64,000 bases of DNA from Dehalococcoidia bacterium (GTDB lineage Bacteria > Chloroflexota > Dehalococcoidia > SM23-28-2), in the NCBI GenBank assembly GCA_030615765.1, contig JAUWYP010000002.1:18480-82479 (forward strand). The letters run 5' to 3'. The position numbers and the translations under genes were made by a program. The notes beneath the pieces were generated by a model. It had not been told where the DNA came from and made no database searches. It was given only the letters and a program-made list of their open reading frames with translations. Every line of letters begins with the position of its first letter. Position 1 is the stretch's first letter. This document shows, piece after piece, positions 23,944 through 31,561 of the stretch.

Positions 23944-24687
23944 TCACTGCGTTCTGCGTTTCGCGGTGTTTCTCGGCTGAGGATGACTGCCCTGCCCCCC
24001 TGGACGCCCCTCGGGGCAAACGGCGATGCAGATGCCGCACACCGGATAATTCACGCCCACCCGTTCGCTGAGCTGGCGACTAGCTTCGACGAAGCAGGCG
24101 TGAGCATCGAACAGCTCCTCCCGCGGCCGCTCCGGCCACCACTCCTTACCCCGGACGGCCCCGCCGGGGCAGGCACGCACGCAAACGATGCAATCCCCAC
24201 ATTCGCTCACCGTGACCGGGGCTGCCACCTCCAGCGGCATGTCGGTGAACACCGTGACCAATCGCACTCGTGGGCCGTGCTCGTAGGAGATGAACAAGGC
24301 CGACTTGCCCACCCAGCCCAGACCAGCCCGTGCGGCAGCAGTCTTGTGCTGGAAGGCTGCGCGAAGATTACGCACGTCTAGGTCCTGGCCTCCAACCGTA
24401 GCGGGGAAGGGCTCCGCCCGGTAGCCCAGAGTGTGGATCAATGTGGCCGTCTGGGCGGCGATCTCGTTCAGCCGCTCATTGAATTCATTGTAGGCGTGGT
24501 AGTACTCCGGAGTAGGCCCCTTGGCGACGCGTCGAATCACCTCGTCGGGGAAGGCCAGGGCGATGGAGATGGCCCGTGGCCAGTGGGCAAACTCCCCCTC
24601 CAGCACGCCCTGCATGTCGGCGAAGCCCACCAGCGTGGCGCCCAATGTCAGGATCTGCCGCTGCAACCCAGATGTGGTCTCGTTCAT
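23944..24687 (-). CDS. Short QueG-like double 4Fe-4S protein
   Basis: 247 residues. AAARAGLGWVGKSALFIS and YEHGPRVRLVTVFTDMPL match the conserved core of epoxyqueuosine reductase QueG. Two 4Fe-4S motifs follow, CGDCIVCVRACPGGAV and CGICIAVCP. True QueG is longer, with a fuller N-terminal corrinoid-binding region and a C-terminal HEAT-like part; this protein lacks that tail. It may be a corrinoid- or Fe-S-dependent reductase of other specificity. The ATG at 24687 is preferred over an upstream extension that runs into smpB. The gene splits smpB from ssrA and is flanked by copies of the smpB 3' end. Confidence 0.8.
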   Translation of the reverse strand: MNETTSGLQRQILTLGATLVGFADMQGVLEGEFAHWPRAISIALAFPDEVIRRVAKGPTPEYYHAYNEFNERLNEIAAQTATLIHTLGYRAEPFPATVGGQDLDVRNLRAAFQHKTAAARAGLGWVGKSALFISYEHGPRVRLVTVFTDMPLEVAAPVTVSECGDCIVCVRACPGGAVRGKEWWPERPREELFDAHACFVEASRQLSERVGVNYPVCGICIAVCPEGRPGGQGSHPQPRNTAKRRTQ

Positions 24688-24709
24688 ACGACAACCGATG
24701 TCCAAACGC

Positions 24710-24752
24710 CTAGCCGCGACGCCGCAGGGCTCGCTGCATCTCGCGCTCCGCC
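24710..24752 (-). repeat. Direct repeat within the smpB 3' end (proximal copy)
   Basis: This is the authentic smpB C-terminal coding end and stop, matching the orphan copy at 23875-23917 at 40 of 43 positions. Together they bracket the QueG-like gene. Confidence 0.85.
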
Positions 24753-25165
24753 TCGCGGCGGGCGATCGTCTGGCGGCGGTCGTAATAGCGGCGGCCACGA
24801 GCCAGGGCCAGCTCCACCTTGGCCCGTCCGCTCTTGAGATAGAGGCGCAGGGGCACAAGCGTCAGGCCTTTCTCCTCCACCTCTCGCGCCAGCTCAAGGA
24901 TCTGCTTTCGGTGGAGGAGAAGCTTACGACGACGGCGGGGCTCGTGTTGGTTGAGGCGGCCGGCAGCAAGGTAGGGCCCTATGTGAGCGCCTACCAGCCA
25001 CATCTCGCCCCGCTCCGGGCGGGCGTAGGCATCCCGCAGGTTCACCCGCCCATCGCGAATGGCCTTGATCTCCGTACCGGTAAGGGCGATCCCGGCCTCC
25101 ACCCTCTCCAGAATGTGGTAGTCGTGCTGGGCCTTGCGGTTAACAGTAATCGTCTTTTCGGCCAT
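24710..25165 (-). CDS. smpB: SsrA-binding protein SmpB
   Basis: 151 residues with the SmpB beta-barrel signature: NRKAQHDYHILERVEAGIAL, GTEIKAIRDGRVNLRDAY and GAHIGPYLAAGRLNQHEPRR. The C-terminal basic tail (ARREAEREMQRALRRRG) should reach the ribosome decoding centre. It normally acts with tmRNA, encoded on the same strand 0.9 kb downstream, with a QueG-like gene interposed. Confidence 0.95.
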   Translation of the reverse strand: MAEKTITVNRKAQHDYHILERVEAGIALTGTEIKAIRDGRVNLRDAYARPERGEMWLVGAHIGPYLAAGRLNQHEPRRRRKLLLHRKQILELAREVEEKGLTLVPLRLYLKSGRAKVELALARGRRYYDRRQTIARREAEREMQRALRRRG

Positions 25166-25184
25166 GGCTCACTCACCGCCATCT

Positions 25185-26441
25185 TCAGGGGACCGCCGCC
25201 TGAATGGACTCCCTCAGATAGTCGATGGCTGCGAAGAGTTGGACGTCGCGGCGCAGTTCGATGTCCTCCTCGGTGGGCACCACCTCGATGTCTGGCGCCA
25301 GACCGATCGCCTCGATCTGCTCCCCGTTGGGCGTGAGCCAGCGGGCAATGGTGATGTAGAGGGCGCCGCCGTCAGAGAGCTCACGCAGGTGGTTCACCGA
25401 TCCCTTGCCGAATGTGGTGGTGCCGATGAGAACAGCGCGGCCGTTATCTCGCAAGGCAGCGGCCAGGACCTCAGCACCGCTGGCGCTGCCCCTGCCAATC
25501 AGTAGCACCAACGGGATCTCCTCGCCCCAATCGCCGCCGTCCGCCCGCTCGACCGCCTCGTTCCCTTCCTTGTCCACCTGGATGAGGATGATCCCGCTGT
25601 CCAGGAACAGGTCGGCTACCTCTATCGTGGCGCTCAGGCCCCCGCCGGGGTTGCGCCGCAGGTCCAGGATCAGCCCCCTGTAGCCCTTCTCCTCGATGTC
25701 CCCAATAGCTTCGCTCAGATTGCCAACCGTCTCCTCAGTGATCTGCTGCAACTCGACATAAGCTATATCATTGGCGGGATTGCCATCGGCATCCTCAACC
25801 TCATGGGTGAAGACGGTAGGGATGGCGATGACGGCACGGGTGATGGTGATGTCCTCGGTCTCACCGTTGTCGTGGCGCACGCCCAGGGTCACCTCGCTGC
25901 CCTTTGGCCCCCGAATACGACGGACCGCCTGGCCCACTGACCAGCCAGCCGTCGATTCGCCATCTACCGTCAGGATGACGTCGCCAGTGCGGATGCCTGC
26001 CTTATCGGCGGGAGAATCGCGGAAGGGGGCGACGATCACTACCTCGCCACTGACCGGGTCCTGCTCCACACGAGCGCCAATTCCCTCGAACTGGCCAGTG
26101 ACGATATCGATGCCCAGAGAGTAGGTCTCCGGATCGATATATATCGTGTGCGGGTCGCCCAGAGTGGACAGGGCTCCGTCTACCGCCCCCTGGAGCAAAA
26201 GCTCCGGATCCACGCTATCCTGGGCGACGAAGTCTTCCCGAACGATGTCGTAGATCTCGTCCAGGATGCCGAAGTCCGCCTCGTCCTGCGCAGGGGACGT
26301 AGTGCCGCCGCCGTCTTCGCCACCACCGCCGATGGCAAAGCCAACCACCCCGGACATGACCGACAGCAGGACCACCAGCAGGCCAAACATGGCCCAGCGC
26401 AGGACCCTCAGTATCAGCCACTCACTTCTTCCACTCGTCAT
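25185..26441 (-). CDS. C-terminal processing peptidase, S41 family
   Basis: 418 residues. One N-terminal membrane helix (AMFGLLVVLLSVMSGVVGFAI) anchors the enzyme. A PDZ domain (FEGIGARVEQDPVSGEVVIV, GIRTGDVILTVDGES) precedes the protease domain with the catalytic Ser in IGRGSASGAEVLAAAL and Lys in GTTTFGKGSV. Such CtpA-type proteases trim envelope proteins outside the membrane. It lies 19 bases upstream of smpB on the same strand, so the two may share a transcript. Confidence 0.93.
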   Translation of the reverse strand: MTSGRSEWLILRVLRWAMFGLLVVLLSVMSGVVGFAIGGGGEDGGGTTSPAQDEADFGILDEIYDIVREDFVAQDSVDPELLLQGAVDGALSTLGDPHTIYIDPETYSLGIDIVTGQFEGIGARVEQDPVSGEVVIVAPFRDSPADKAGIRTGDVILTVDGESTAGWSVGQAVRRIRGPKGSEVTLGVRHDNGETEDITITRAVIAIPTVFTHEVEDADGNPANDIAYVELQQITEETVGNLSEAIGDIEEKGYRGLILDLRRNPGGGLSATIEVADLFLDSGIILIQVDKEGNEAVERADGGDWGEEIPLVLLIGRGSASGAEVLAAALRDNGRAVLIGTTTFGKGSVNHLRELSDGGALYITIARWLTPNGEQIEAIGLAPDIEVVPTEEDIELRRDVQLFAAIDYLRESIQAAVP

Positions 26442-26704
26442 CGGCCACCATTCCCTTACTAGACGATTCCTCAGGAGCTAGTCACCACCAACTCCCACCA
26501 CGATGCGGCTGTAGTGTAACATCGGCCCCAGGGCTTTGCAATTTGACCGCTGCTGCCGCGGTGTTATGTCGAACGCCGCCCGGGTTAGAGTTTACGTAAG
26601 AATTATAGTGCGATCATAGCCCCTGGAACGATCCCCCTCCCCCACCACCTTCTTGTGCCAGCTCCCCGTCCCCGCTATCATGGCCTCACCAACGAGCCGC
26701 CACC

Positions 26705-27187
26705 ATGAAGTACAAGATCAGCGTCGAGAGGAATACGCTGCGCTTTGCCGCTGCCCACCTCACCACCTTTCAGGGCCAGGCCGAGGCTTTGCACGGCCAC
26801 AACTACGCCCTGCTGCTGAAGGCAGAAGGCGATCTCAGCGAGGACGCCTGGGTACTGGACTTCGGCGAGCTGAAGAGGATCGGCGAGGCCCTGTGCCAGC
26901 AGCTCGATCACCACTTCCTACTGCCACGTGACAACCCGGCTCTCGAAGTGAGCGAACTGGATGATGCCTGGCAGATCACCTCTGCTGATCGACGTTATGT
27001 CATCCCCAAGAGCGACGTGTGTGTGCTGCCCCTGGACAACTCCACCGCCGAGCGCCTGGCCGAATGGTTCTGCCAGCGCCTGGCCGAGGCACTGGCCGGG
27101 CGAGGCAATATCACCTCCATCAGCGTGGGCGTGGAGGAGGCGCCCGGTCAGACCGGCTGGTGCACCCTTAGCCTAAGCAACCGTTGA
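26705..27187 (+). CDS. 6-pyruvoyltetrahydropterin-synthase family, PTPS-III-like
   Basis: 160 residues with the zinc-binding His set: RFAAAH (His18) and LHGHNY (His30 and His32). The catalytic Cys of QueD/PTPS is absent; instead Glu27 precedes the motif as Glu-Ala-Leu-His-Gly-His, matching the E-x2-HGH pattern reported for PTPS-III, which replaces dihydroneopterin aldolase (FolB) in folate synthesis. DHHFLLPRDNPAL is the second conserved block. A folate role is therefore more likely than queuosine, though a QueD-like role cannot be excluded. Confidence 0.8.
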   Translation: MKYKISVERNTLRFAAAHLTTFQGQAEALHGHNYALLLKAEGDLSEDAWVLDFGELKRIGEALCQQLDHHFLLPRDNPALEVSELDDAWQITSADRRYVIPKSDVCVLPLDNSTAERLAEWFCQRLAEALAGRGNITSISVGVEEAPGQTGWCTLSLSNR

Positions 27188-27244
27188 CACGGCGGCCAGA
27201 GGGATTATGATCAGGATGGAAAACGACCAAGAAAGGTCTTTCTC

Positions 27245-27790
27245 ATGCAAATAGACTGGCGAAAGGCCATCGACGAGATCCTCTCCACCGAGATCTGCTG
27301 CCCCCGTTGCGGCGCCCTGGTCCCGGAGGTGATGGTGGGCAGCTCCCGCGCCCCCTCGGCCAGCCAGTTCGCTCCCCTCTGCCAGGGGTGCAACCCTCGC
27401 GAGGAGTGCGACGCCCGCAAGCTGGTGCTGTTGTGCGAACCCTGCGCCCGTGAGACGCGCCTCCGCGGCCGTAAAGTGAACCAGGAGGGGATGATAGCCG
27501 CCCTCCTGGAGGAGTGCCAGCGCAACCTGGAGGAGAGCCTCGACTACCTGGCTGAATACTGGCGGGAAGACCTGGACATCGACCCCGACGACATGGACAA
27601 GCGGCTGGAACAGGTCGATCCCCAGGTCTTCGCCCATGAGAGCGACTGGCGCCGCCACCTGGAGGAGCAGTACCTAAAGTTCCACCGTTGGTTCCGCGAG
27701 CGTGGCCTGCGCATCCCCAATGCCGCCTGGCGCTCCGAGTACGTGGAAGAGATCATCGCTCTGAACTACGAGACCCTCCTGGGCGACTAG
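27245..27790 (+). CDS. Unknown protein with zinc-ribbon-like cysteines
   Basis: 181 residues. The N-terminal third has three Cys-x2-Cys pairs (CPRC, CQGC, CEPC), enough for a zinc ribbon or treble-clef site. The rest is acidic and helical (ECQRNLEESLDYLAEYWRED; SDWRRHLEEQYLKFHRWF). No enzyme motif is recognised. It may bind nucleic acid or protein. It follows the PTPS-like gene by 57 bases on the same strand. Confidence 0.65.
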   Translation: MQIDWRKAIDEILSTEICCPRCGALVPEVMVGSSRAPSASQFAPLCQGCNPREECDARKLVLLCEPCARETRLRGRKVNQEGMIAALLEECQRNLEESLDYLAEYWREDLDIDPDDMDKRLEQVDPQVFAHESDWRRHLEEQYLKFHRWFRERGLRIPNAAWRSEYVEEIIALNYETLLGD

Positions 27791-27854
27791 CATGGCCCTG
27801 CCTGTGGAAAGAGTCCAGCCCCGGCTCTGAAAGCCCTGCACTGTGTGTGCTGCG

Positions 27855-28397
27855 ATGAAGGTTCTCCTCCTGTTTGACAGCCGTGGTGGCCTCACCGAGC
27901 AGCTGGCCCAGGCGATCGCCGAGGGCGTGCGCAGCGTCCCCGGCGCTGAACTGGTCTACCGCCGCCTGGACGACGCCCGCCAGCACGAGCTAAAGGAGGC
28001 CGACGCCCTCATCATCGGCTCACCCAACTGGGGCGGCATCACCGGCAAGCTCAAAGACTGGTTCGATCACAGCGGCGACCTCTGGCAGACGGGAGAGCTG
28101 GCGGGCAAGGTGGGCGCCGCCTTCACCGCTGGTTGGTCCCGCTCTGCTGGCACCGAGGCCACCCTCCTCCAGCTCCTCCACCTGCTGCTGTCCCACGGGA
28201 TGATTATCGTCGGCCTCCCCTGGAGCGACCGCATGCGCCTCTCCGGCTCCTACTACGGAGCCACCGCTCACGGCGAGGTCACAGAGGACGACCGCCACCA
28301 GGCACGAGAGCTGGGCCGGAGAGTTGCCGAGATAGCCCAGCGGTTGCAGAGTGGGCTAACCTTATCGGAAAGCCTCGGCCATCTGGGCGGCGGCTAA
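27855..28397 (+). CDS. Flavodoxin-like / NAD(P)H:quinone oxidoreductase (WrbA-like)
   Basis: 180 residues with a flavodoxin fold: MKVLLLFDSRGGLTEQLA is the phosphate-binding first loop, and ADALIIGSPNWGGITGKLKD is the second FMN loop as in WrbA. The ATG at 27855 was chosen over an ATG 4 codons upstream because it begins exactly at the first strand. It is likely a cytoplasmic FMN-dependent quinone reductase. Confidence 0.85.
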   Translation: MKVLLLFDSRGGLTEQLAQAIAEGVRSVPGAELVYRRLDDARQHELKEADALIIGSPNWGGITGKLKDWFDHSGDLWQTGELAGKVGAAFTAGWSRSAGTEATLLQLLHLLLSHGMIIVGLPWSDRMRLSGSYYGATAHGEVTEDDRHQARELGRRVAEIAQRLQSGLTLSESLGHLGGG

Positions 28398-28407
28398 ACG
28401 CACGAGA

Positions 28408-29274
28408 CTAGCCGCAACATCCCGACGCGCTGAGACGCGGCTTCCGGGCCCGAACGAAGGCGCTCACAAAGCTGGGGAGGGCTTGCCTTTCTTCAGACGT
28501 GAGGCAGTCAACAGCCTCTGCGAGCTCGCTCCCCTGAAGGTCCTCTGCCTTCCAGACTCGGGTGACCTCGACGCCAATGTCCTGGAAGCCGGCGGTCGTC
28601 AGCTTGCCAACGTACTCCTCTTCCTTCAAAGCCCCTGCCAGGCAGCCAGCCCATATCTCCAGGTTGCGCCGCAATTCCTCCGGCATGCCGCCCCTGTAGA
28701 CGATGTCGGAGACGGCGAGGCGCCCGCCGGGCTTGAGCACGCGATAGGCCTCGCGGAACACGCGGTCCTTGTCGGGCGATAGGTTCACCACACAGTTGCT
28801 GATAATCACATCGACCGAGTTGTCAGGCAGAGGGACGTCCTCCATCTCCCCCTTGAGGAACTCCACGTTCTCGATGCCCGCCTTCTGCTGGTTCTGGCGG
28901 GCCAGCTCCAGCATCTCGTCCACCATGTCCAGGCCGTAGGCCTTGCCCGTGGGGCCCACTCGACGAGCGGAGAGGAGAACGTCGATGCCGCCGCCGCTGC
29001 CCAGGTCCAGAACCACCTCCCCCGGGTGCAGCTCGGCCAGGGCCACTGGGTTGCCGCAGCCCGCGGAGGCCAGCGTCGCCTCCAGAGGAACCCCCTTCAG
29101 GTCCTCGGGCGCGTAGATCTGGGCGCTTATGGGGTTGGCAATCTCAGCCTCGGCCGGCCCGCAACAGCTCGGCTCGGGCGAGCAGCAACTAGCGGCACCC
29201 CGCTCTGCGGCTTGGCGAGCGAGCTCGGCGTAGCGCTCGCCCACTCTCTCCTTGATCTCCTTCTCCCTGCTCAT
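28408..29274 (-). CDS. arsM: Arsenite S-adenosylmethionine methyltransferase
   Basis: 288 residues. The SAM-binding motif I is [19 protein letters not shown], and the family Cys residues are present: [11 protein letters not shown] near the N-terminus, [24 protein letters not shown] and WAGCLAGAL. These match ArsM, which methylates trivalent arsenic to volatile or less toxic forms. The gene lies 49 bases downstream of an ArsR-type repressor on the same strand and is presumably induced with it by arsenite. Confidence 0.93.
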   Translation of the reverse strand: MSREKEIKERVGERYAELARQAAERGAASCCSPEPSCCGPAEAEIANPISAQIYAPEDLKGVPLEATLASAGCGNPVALAELHPGEVVLDLGSGGGIDVLLSARRVGPTGKAYGLDMVDEMLELARQNQQKAGIENVEFLKGEMEDVPLPDNSVDVIISNCVVNLSPDKDRVFREAYRVLKPGGRLAVSDIVYRGGMPEELRRNLEIWAGCLAGALKEEEYVGKLTTAGFQDIGVEVTRVWKAEDLQGSELAEAVDCLTSEERQALPSFVSAFVRARKPRLSASGCCG

Positions 29275-29323
29275 CGGCTACCTCCTTACATTCAAACTGC
29301 CGATACAGTTCTTTTTCCAGAGA

Positions 29324-29686
29324 CTATCGGCCCAGACCACTCAGGGCAGCGCCCATCTGAGCCAGGACGTCCTTGCGCAGGCGGTAGAAGCACCATAGCC
29401 CGTGCTTCTCAACGTCGAGCAAGCCCGCCTCCGTGAGCATCTTGATGTGATAGGAGATGGTTGGCTGACTCAGGGGCGTGCAGTCAACGATGTTGCACTC
29501 GCACACGCCGCCTGGATTCCTTGCCACCAGGCTGAGGATCTGCAGGCGGGTGGGGTCAGAAAGAGCCTTGAAGATGGCCGCCCAGCGTTTGGCCTCCCTC
29601 TCGGCGGCGTAGGGCACCTTCCCCGCCAAGCCCGGGCAGCAGCCCTCGAGTATGGACGTGCGCGGCATCTGCTTTACTTGAGCCAT
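29324..29686 (-). CDS. ArsR/SmtB-family transcriptional repressor
   Basis: 120 residues with a winged helix (ALSDPTRLQILSLVARNP; PLSQPTISYHIKMLTEAGLL). The metal-sensing cysteines lie at the start of the recognition helix region (GVCECNIVDC), as in arsenic-responsive ArsR. It should repress itself and arsM, binding near its own promoter. Confidence 0.92.
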   Translation of the reverse strand: MAQVKQMPRTSILEGCCPGLAGKVPYAAEREAKRWAAIFKALSDPTRLQILSLVARNPGGVCECNIVDCTPLSQPTISYHIKMLTEAGLLDVEKHGLWCFYRLRKDVLAQMGAALSGLGR

Positions 29687-29695
29687 GACACCAAT

Positions 29696-29724
29696 AGCAT
29701 AAGGCTTATATCGAAGTTTGTCAA
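29696..29724 (-). promoter_or_regulatory. Promoter of the arsR-arsM unit
   Basis: TTGACA (29719-29724) and TATGCT (29696-29701) on the minus strand are 17 bases apart, with the start codon only 10 bases beyond the -10. The spacer contains AT-rich sequence that could hold the ArsR operator. The mRNA would be leaderless or nearly so. Confidence 0.7.
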
Positions 29725-29767
29725 TATAGTCCGGCCAGAAAACCGAAGGTTTTTTCCGCTGGCTTCC

Positions 29768-30919
29768 CTAGCTCGCCGGCCGCACGCGATAGCCCCAGGA
29801 GGCGGCCTCGCTCTCCTCCTCGAGGCCCAGGGCGGCTTCGATATGGCCCAGGAGGTCCGTCAGGCCCCAGCCCTTGACCGCCGATACCAGCACTGCATCC
29901 GGCCGCCAGTATCGGAGGGAGGCCCGCACGTCGCCCAGGCTTTCCAGCCCCTCGATGGGCAACCCGTCCGGTCCGCAGATGAGGTCGGCCTTGTTGAGAA
30001 CGGTAATGTAGGGCTTGTCGGCCAGGCCCAGATCGGCCAGGGTATCCTCCACCGTCTGAGCTTGCTCGGCGGCATCGGGATGGGTTATGTCCACCACATG
30101 AAGCAGAAGGCTAGCCTCGGACAGCTCCTCTAGCGTAGCGCGGAAGGCAGCCACCAGTTGGGTGGGCAGGTTCTGAATGAAGCCGACGGTGTCCGTGAGG
30201 AGGAAGGCGCCGCCGTGCGGGAGGGCCACTCGCCGGGTGACGGGGTCGAGGGTGGCGAACAGCTTGTCCTCCACCAGCACGTCTGCCCCCGATAGGGCCC
30301 GCATGAGGGTACTCTTGCCGGCGTTGGTGTAGCCCACCAGGGAGATAACGGACACGCGCTGGCGCGCTCGCCGCCGCCGGTAGAGGGCGCGCTGCCGCCG
30401 CACCTCCTCGAGCTGGCGCTTCAGGTGCTGAATCTTGCGCCGGATCAGACGGCGGTCGGTCTCCAGCTGGGTCTCGCCGGGGCCGCGGGTGCCGATGGCC
30501 CCCTCCAGCCGCTCCAGGTGAGTCCACTGACCGGCCAGGCGAGGCAGCAGGTATTCGTGCTGGGCCAGCTCCACCTGGAGGGCCCCCTCGCGGGTGCGGG
30601 CGTGCTGAGCGAATATGTCGAGGATGAGAGCAGTGCGGTCGAGGACTTTGACCTCGAGAGCGTCTTCCAGGTTCCGCTGCTGGGAGGGCGAGAGCTCCTC
30701 GTCGAAGATTATCGTGCTGTAGCCCAGGCGATGACGCAGAGAGGCCAGCTCTTGCACCTTGCCGCGGCCAACGTAGTAGGCGGACGTCGGTCGCCCCAGC
30801 CGCTGGACGCACCTGCCGACGACATTGGCGCCGGCGGTCAGAGCTAGCTGGGCCAGCTCCTCCAGCGACCTCTCGCTGGTCCAGCGACTATTGCCTCGCC
30901 CCTTCATCTCCACCGCCAC
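29768..30919 (-). CDS. hflX: GTPase HflX
   Basis: 383 residues from the GTG at 30919. The HflX N-terminal domain (YYVGRGKVQELASL; VKVLDRTALILDIFAQHA), the GPGETQLETDRR linker and the G domain (VGYTNAGKSTLMRAL, DTVGF, NKAD) are all present. HflX splits stalled ribosomes. The frame stays open upstream through KERAYLVAVEMKG, which aligns with the usual HflX start region, so the true start is probably further upstream, possibly an ATA at 30968-30970 that has AAGGAGG 9 bases before it. Confidence 0.94.
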   Translation of the reverse strand: MAVEMKGRGNSRWTSERSLEELAQLALTAGANVVGRCVQRLGRPTSAYYVGRGKVQELASLRHRLGYSTIIFDEELSPSQQRNLEDALEVKVLDRTALILDIFAQHARTREGALQVELAQHEYLLPRLAGQWTHLERLEGAIGTRGPGETQLETDRRLIRRKIQHLKRQLEEVRRQRALYRRRRARQRVSVISLVGYTNAGKSTLMRALSGADVLVEDKLFATLDPVTRRVALPHGGAFLLTDTVGFIQNLPTQLVAAFRATLEELSEASLLLHVVDITHPDAAEQAQTVEDTLADLGLADKPYITVLNKADLICGPDGLPIEGLESLGDVRASLRYWRPDAVLVSAVKGWGLTDLLGHIEAALGLEEESEAASWGYRVRPAS

Positions 30920-31025
30920 CAGATAGGCCCTCTCCTTGGGCTCGGCGGTGACGTAGCCGGTCTTAGCTATGCTGTCAGCCCTCCTTGACAGAATGCACTT
31001 TCCCTACAAGTATACCGCAAAAGGG

Positions 31026-31046
31026 AGGAGCCTGCTCCGACGGAGG
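31026..31046. repeat. Second short palindromic repeat family, intergenic copy
   Basis: AGGAGCCTGCTCCGACGGAGG matches the segment at 12153-12175 inside mutS apart from one missing base. It sits just past the end of the DUF385-type reductase gene. Confidence 0.5.
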
Positions 31047-31050
31047 CGGC

Positions 31051-31530
31051 CTATCGGCCAGCTTCGGGCTGGATTGCGACCACCCGCATCTGCGCAGCCG
31101 CCGCCCGCACTTCCTCCTCGGTGGTCATCCTCAGCCCGACCAGGCTAAACGCGAATCGCGAATAGGCCCGGTGCCGGCGCCAGAAGTCAAGGACGATACG
31201 CTCGCCCTCCTCCTTGGGCAAGGCGGTTGCCCGAGCGGCAAACTTGCGCCGGCGGACCTGCACCCGCACGCTTGGGTTGGCCTGCAGGTTGCGATACCAG
31301 TCCGAGTGGGCGCCGTAGGCCGAGGCCACATAGTACGTGTCCGTAGCTGCATCGTGGCGCAGCACGTCCACAACGGCCTGCCGCGGCCGGCCGCTCTTGC
31401 GCCCGACGGTGGTGAGCTGCAACTGCATGGGCATCAGCCCGCCCAGGCCAATGCGGTAGAGGACGACCGGCGCGCGCAAGAACCAGCGCAGCAGAAGCCC
31501 GGGCCGTCGCGGCTTGTCTTGCTTGCTCAT
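31051..31530 (-). CDS. DUF385/Ddn-like F420-dependent nitroreductase family protein
   Basis: 159 residues. LTTVGRKSGRPRQAVVDV and YGAHSDWYRNLQANPSVRVQ match the deazaflavin (F420)-dependent nitroreductase/quinone reductase family. A weakly hydrophobic N-terminus (LLLRWFLRAPVVLYRIGLGG) may associate with the membrane, as in Ddn. This suggests, but does not prove, that the organism makes or imports F420. Confidence 0.85.
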   Translation of the reverse strand: MSKQDKPRRPGLLLRWFLRAPVVLYRIGLGGLMPMQLQLTTVGRKSGRPRQAVVDVLRHDAATDTYYVASAYGAHSDWYRNLQANPSVRVQVRRRKFAARATALPKEEGERIVLDFWRRHRAYSRFAFSLVGLRMTTEEEVRAAAAQMRVVAIQPEAGR

Positions 31531-31561
31531 TCAGATCCCTCCTGAACAGTTGCCGTGGGCT

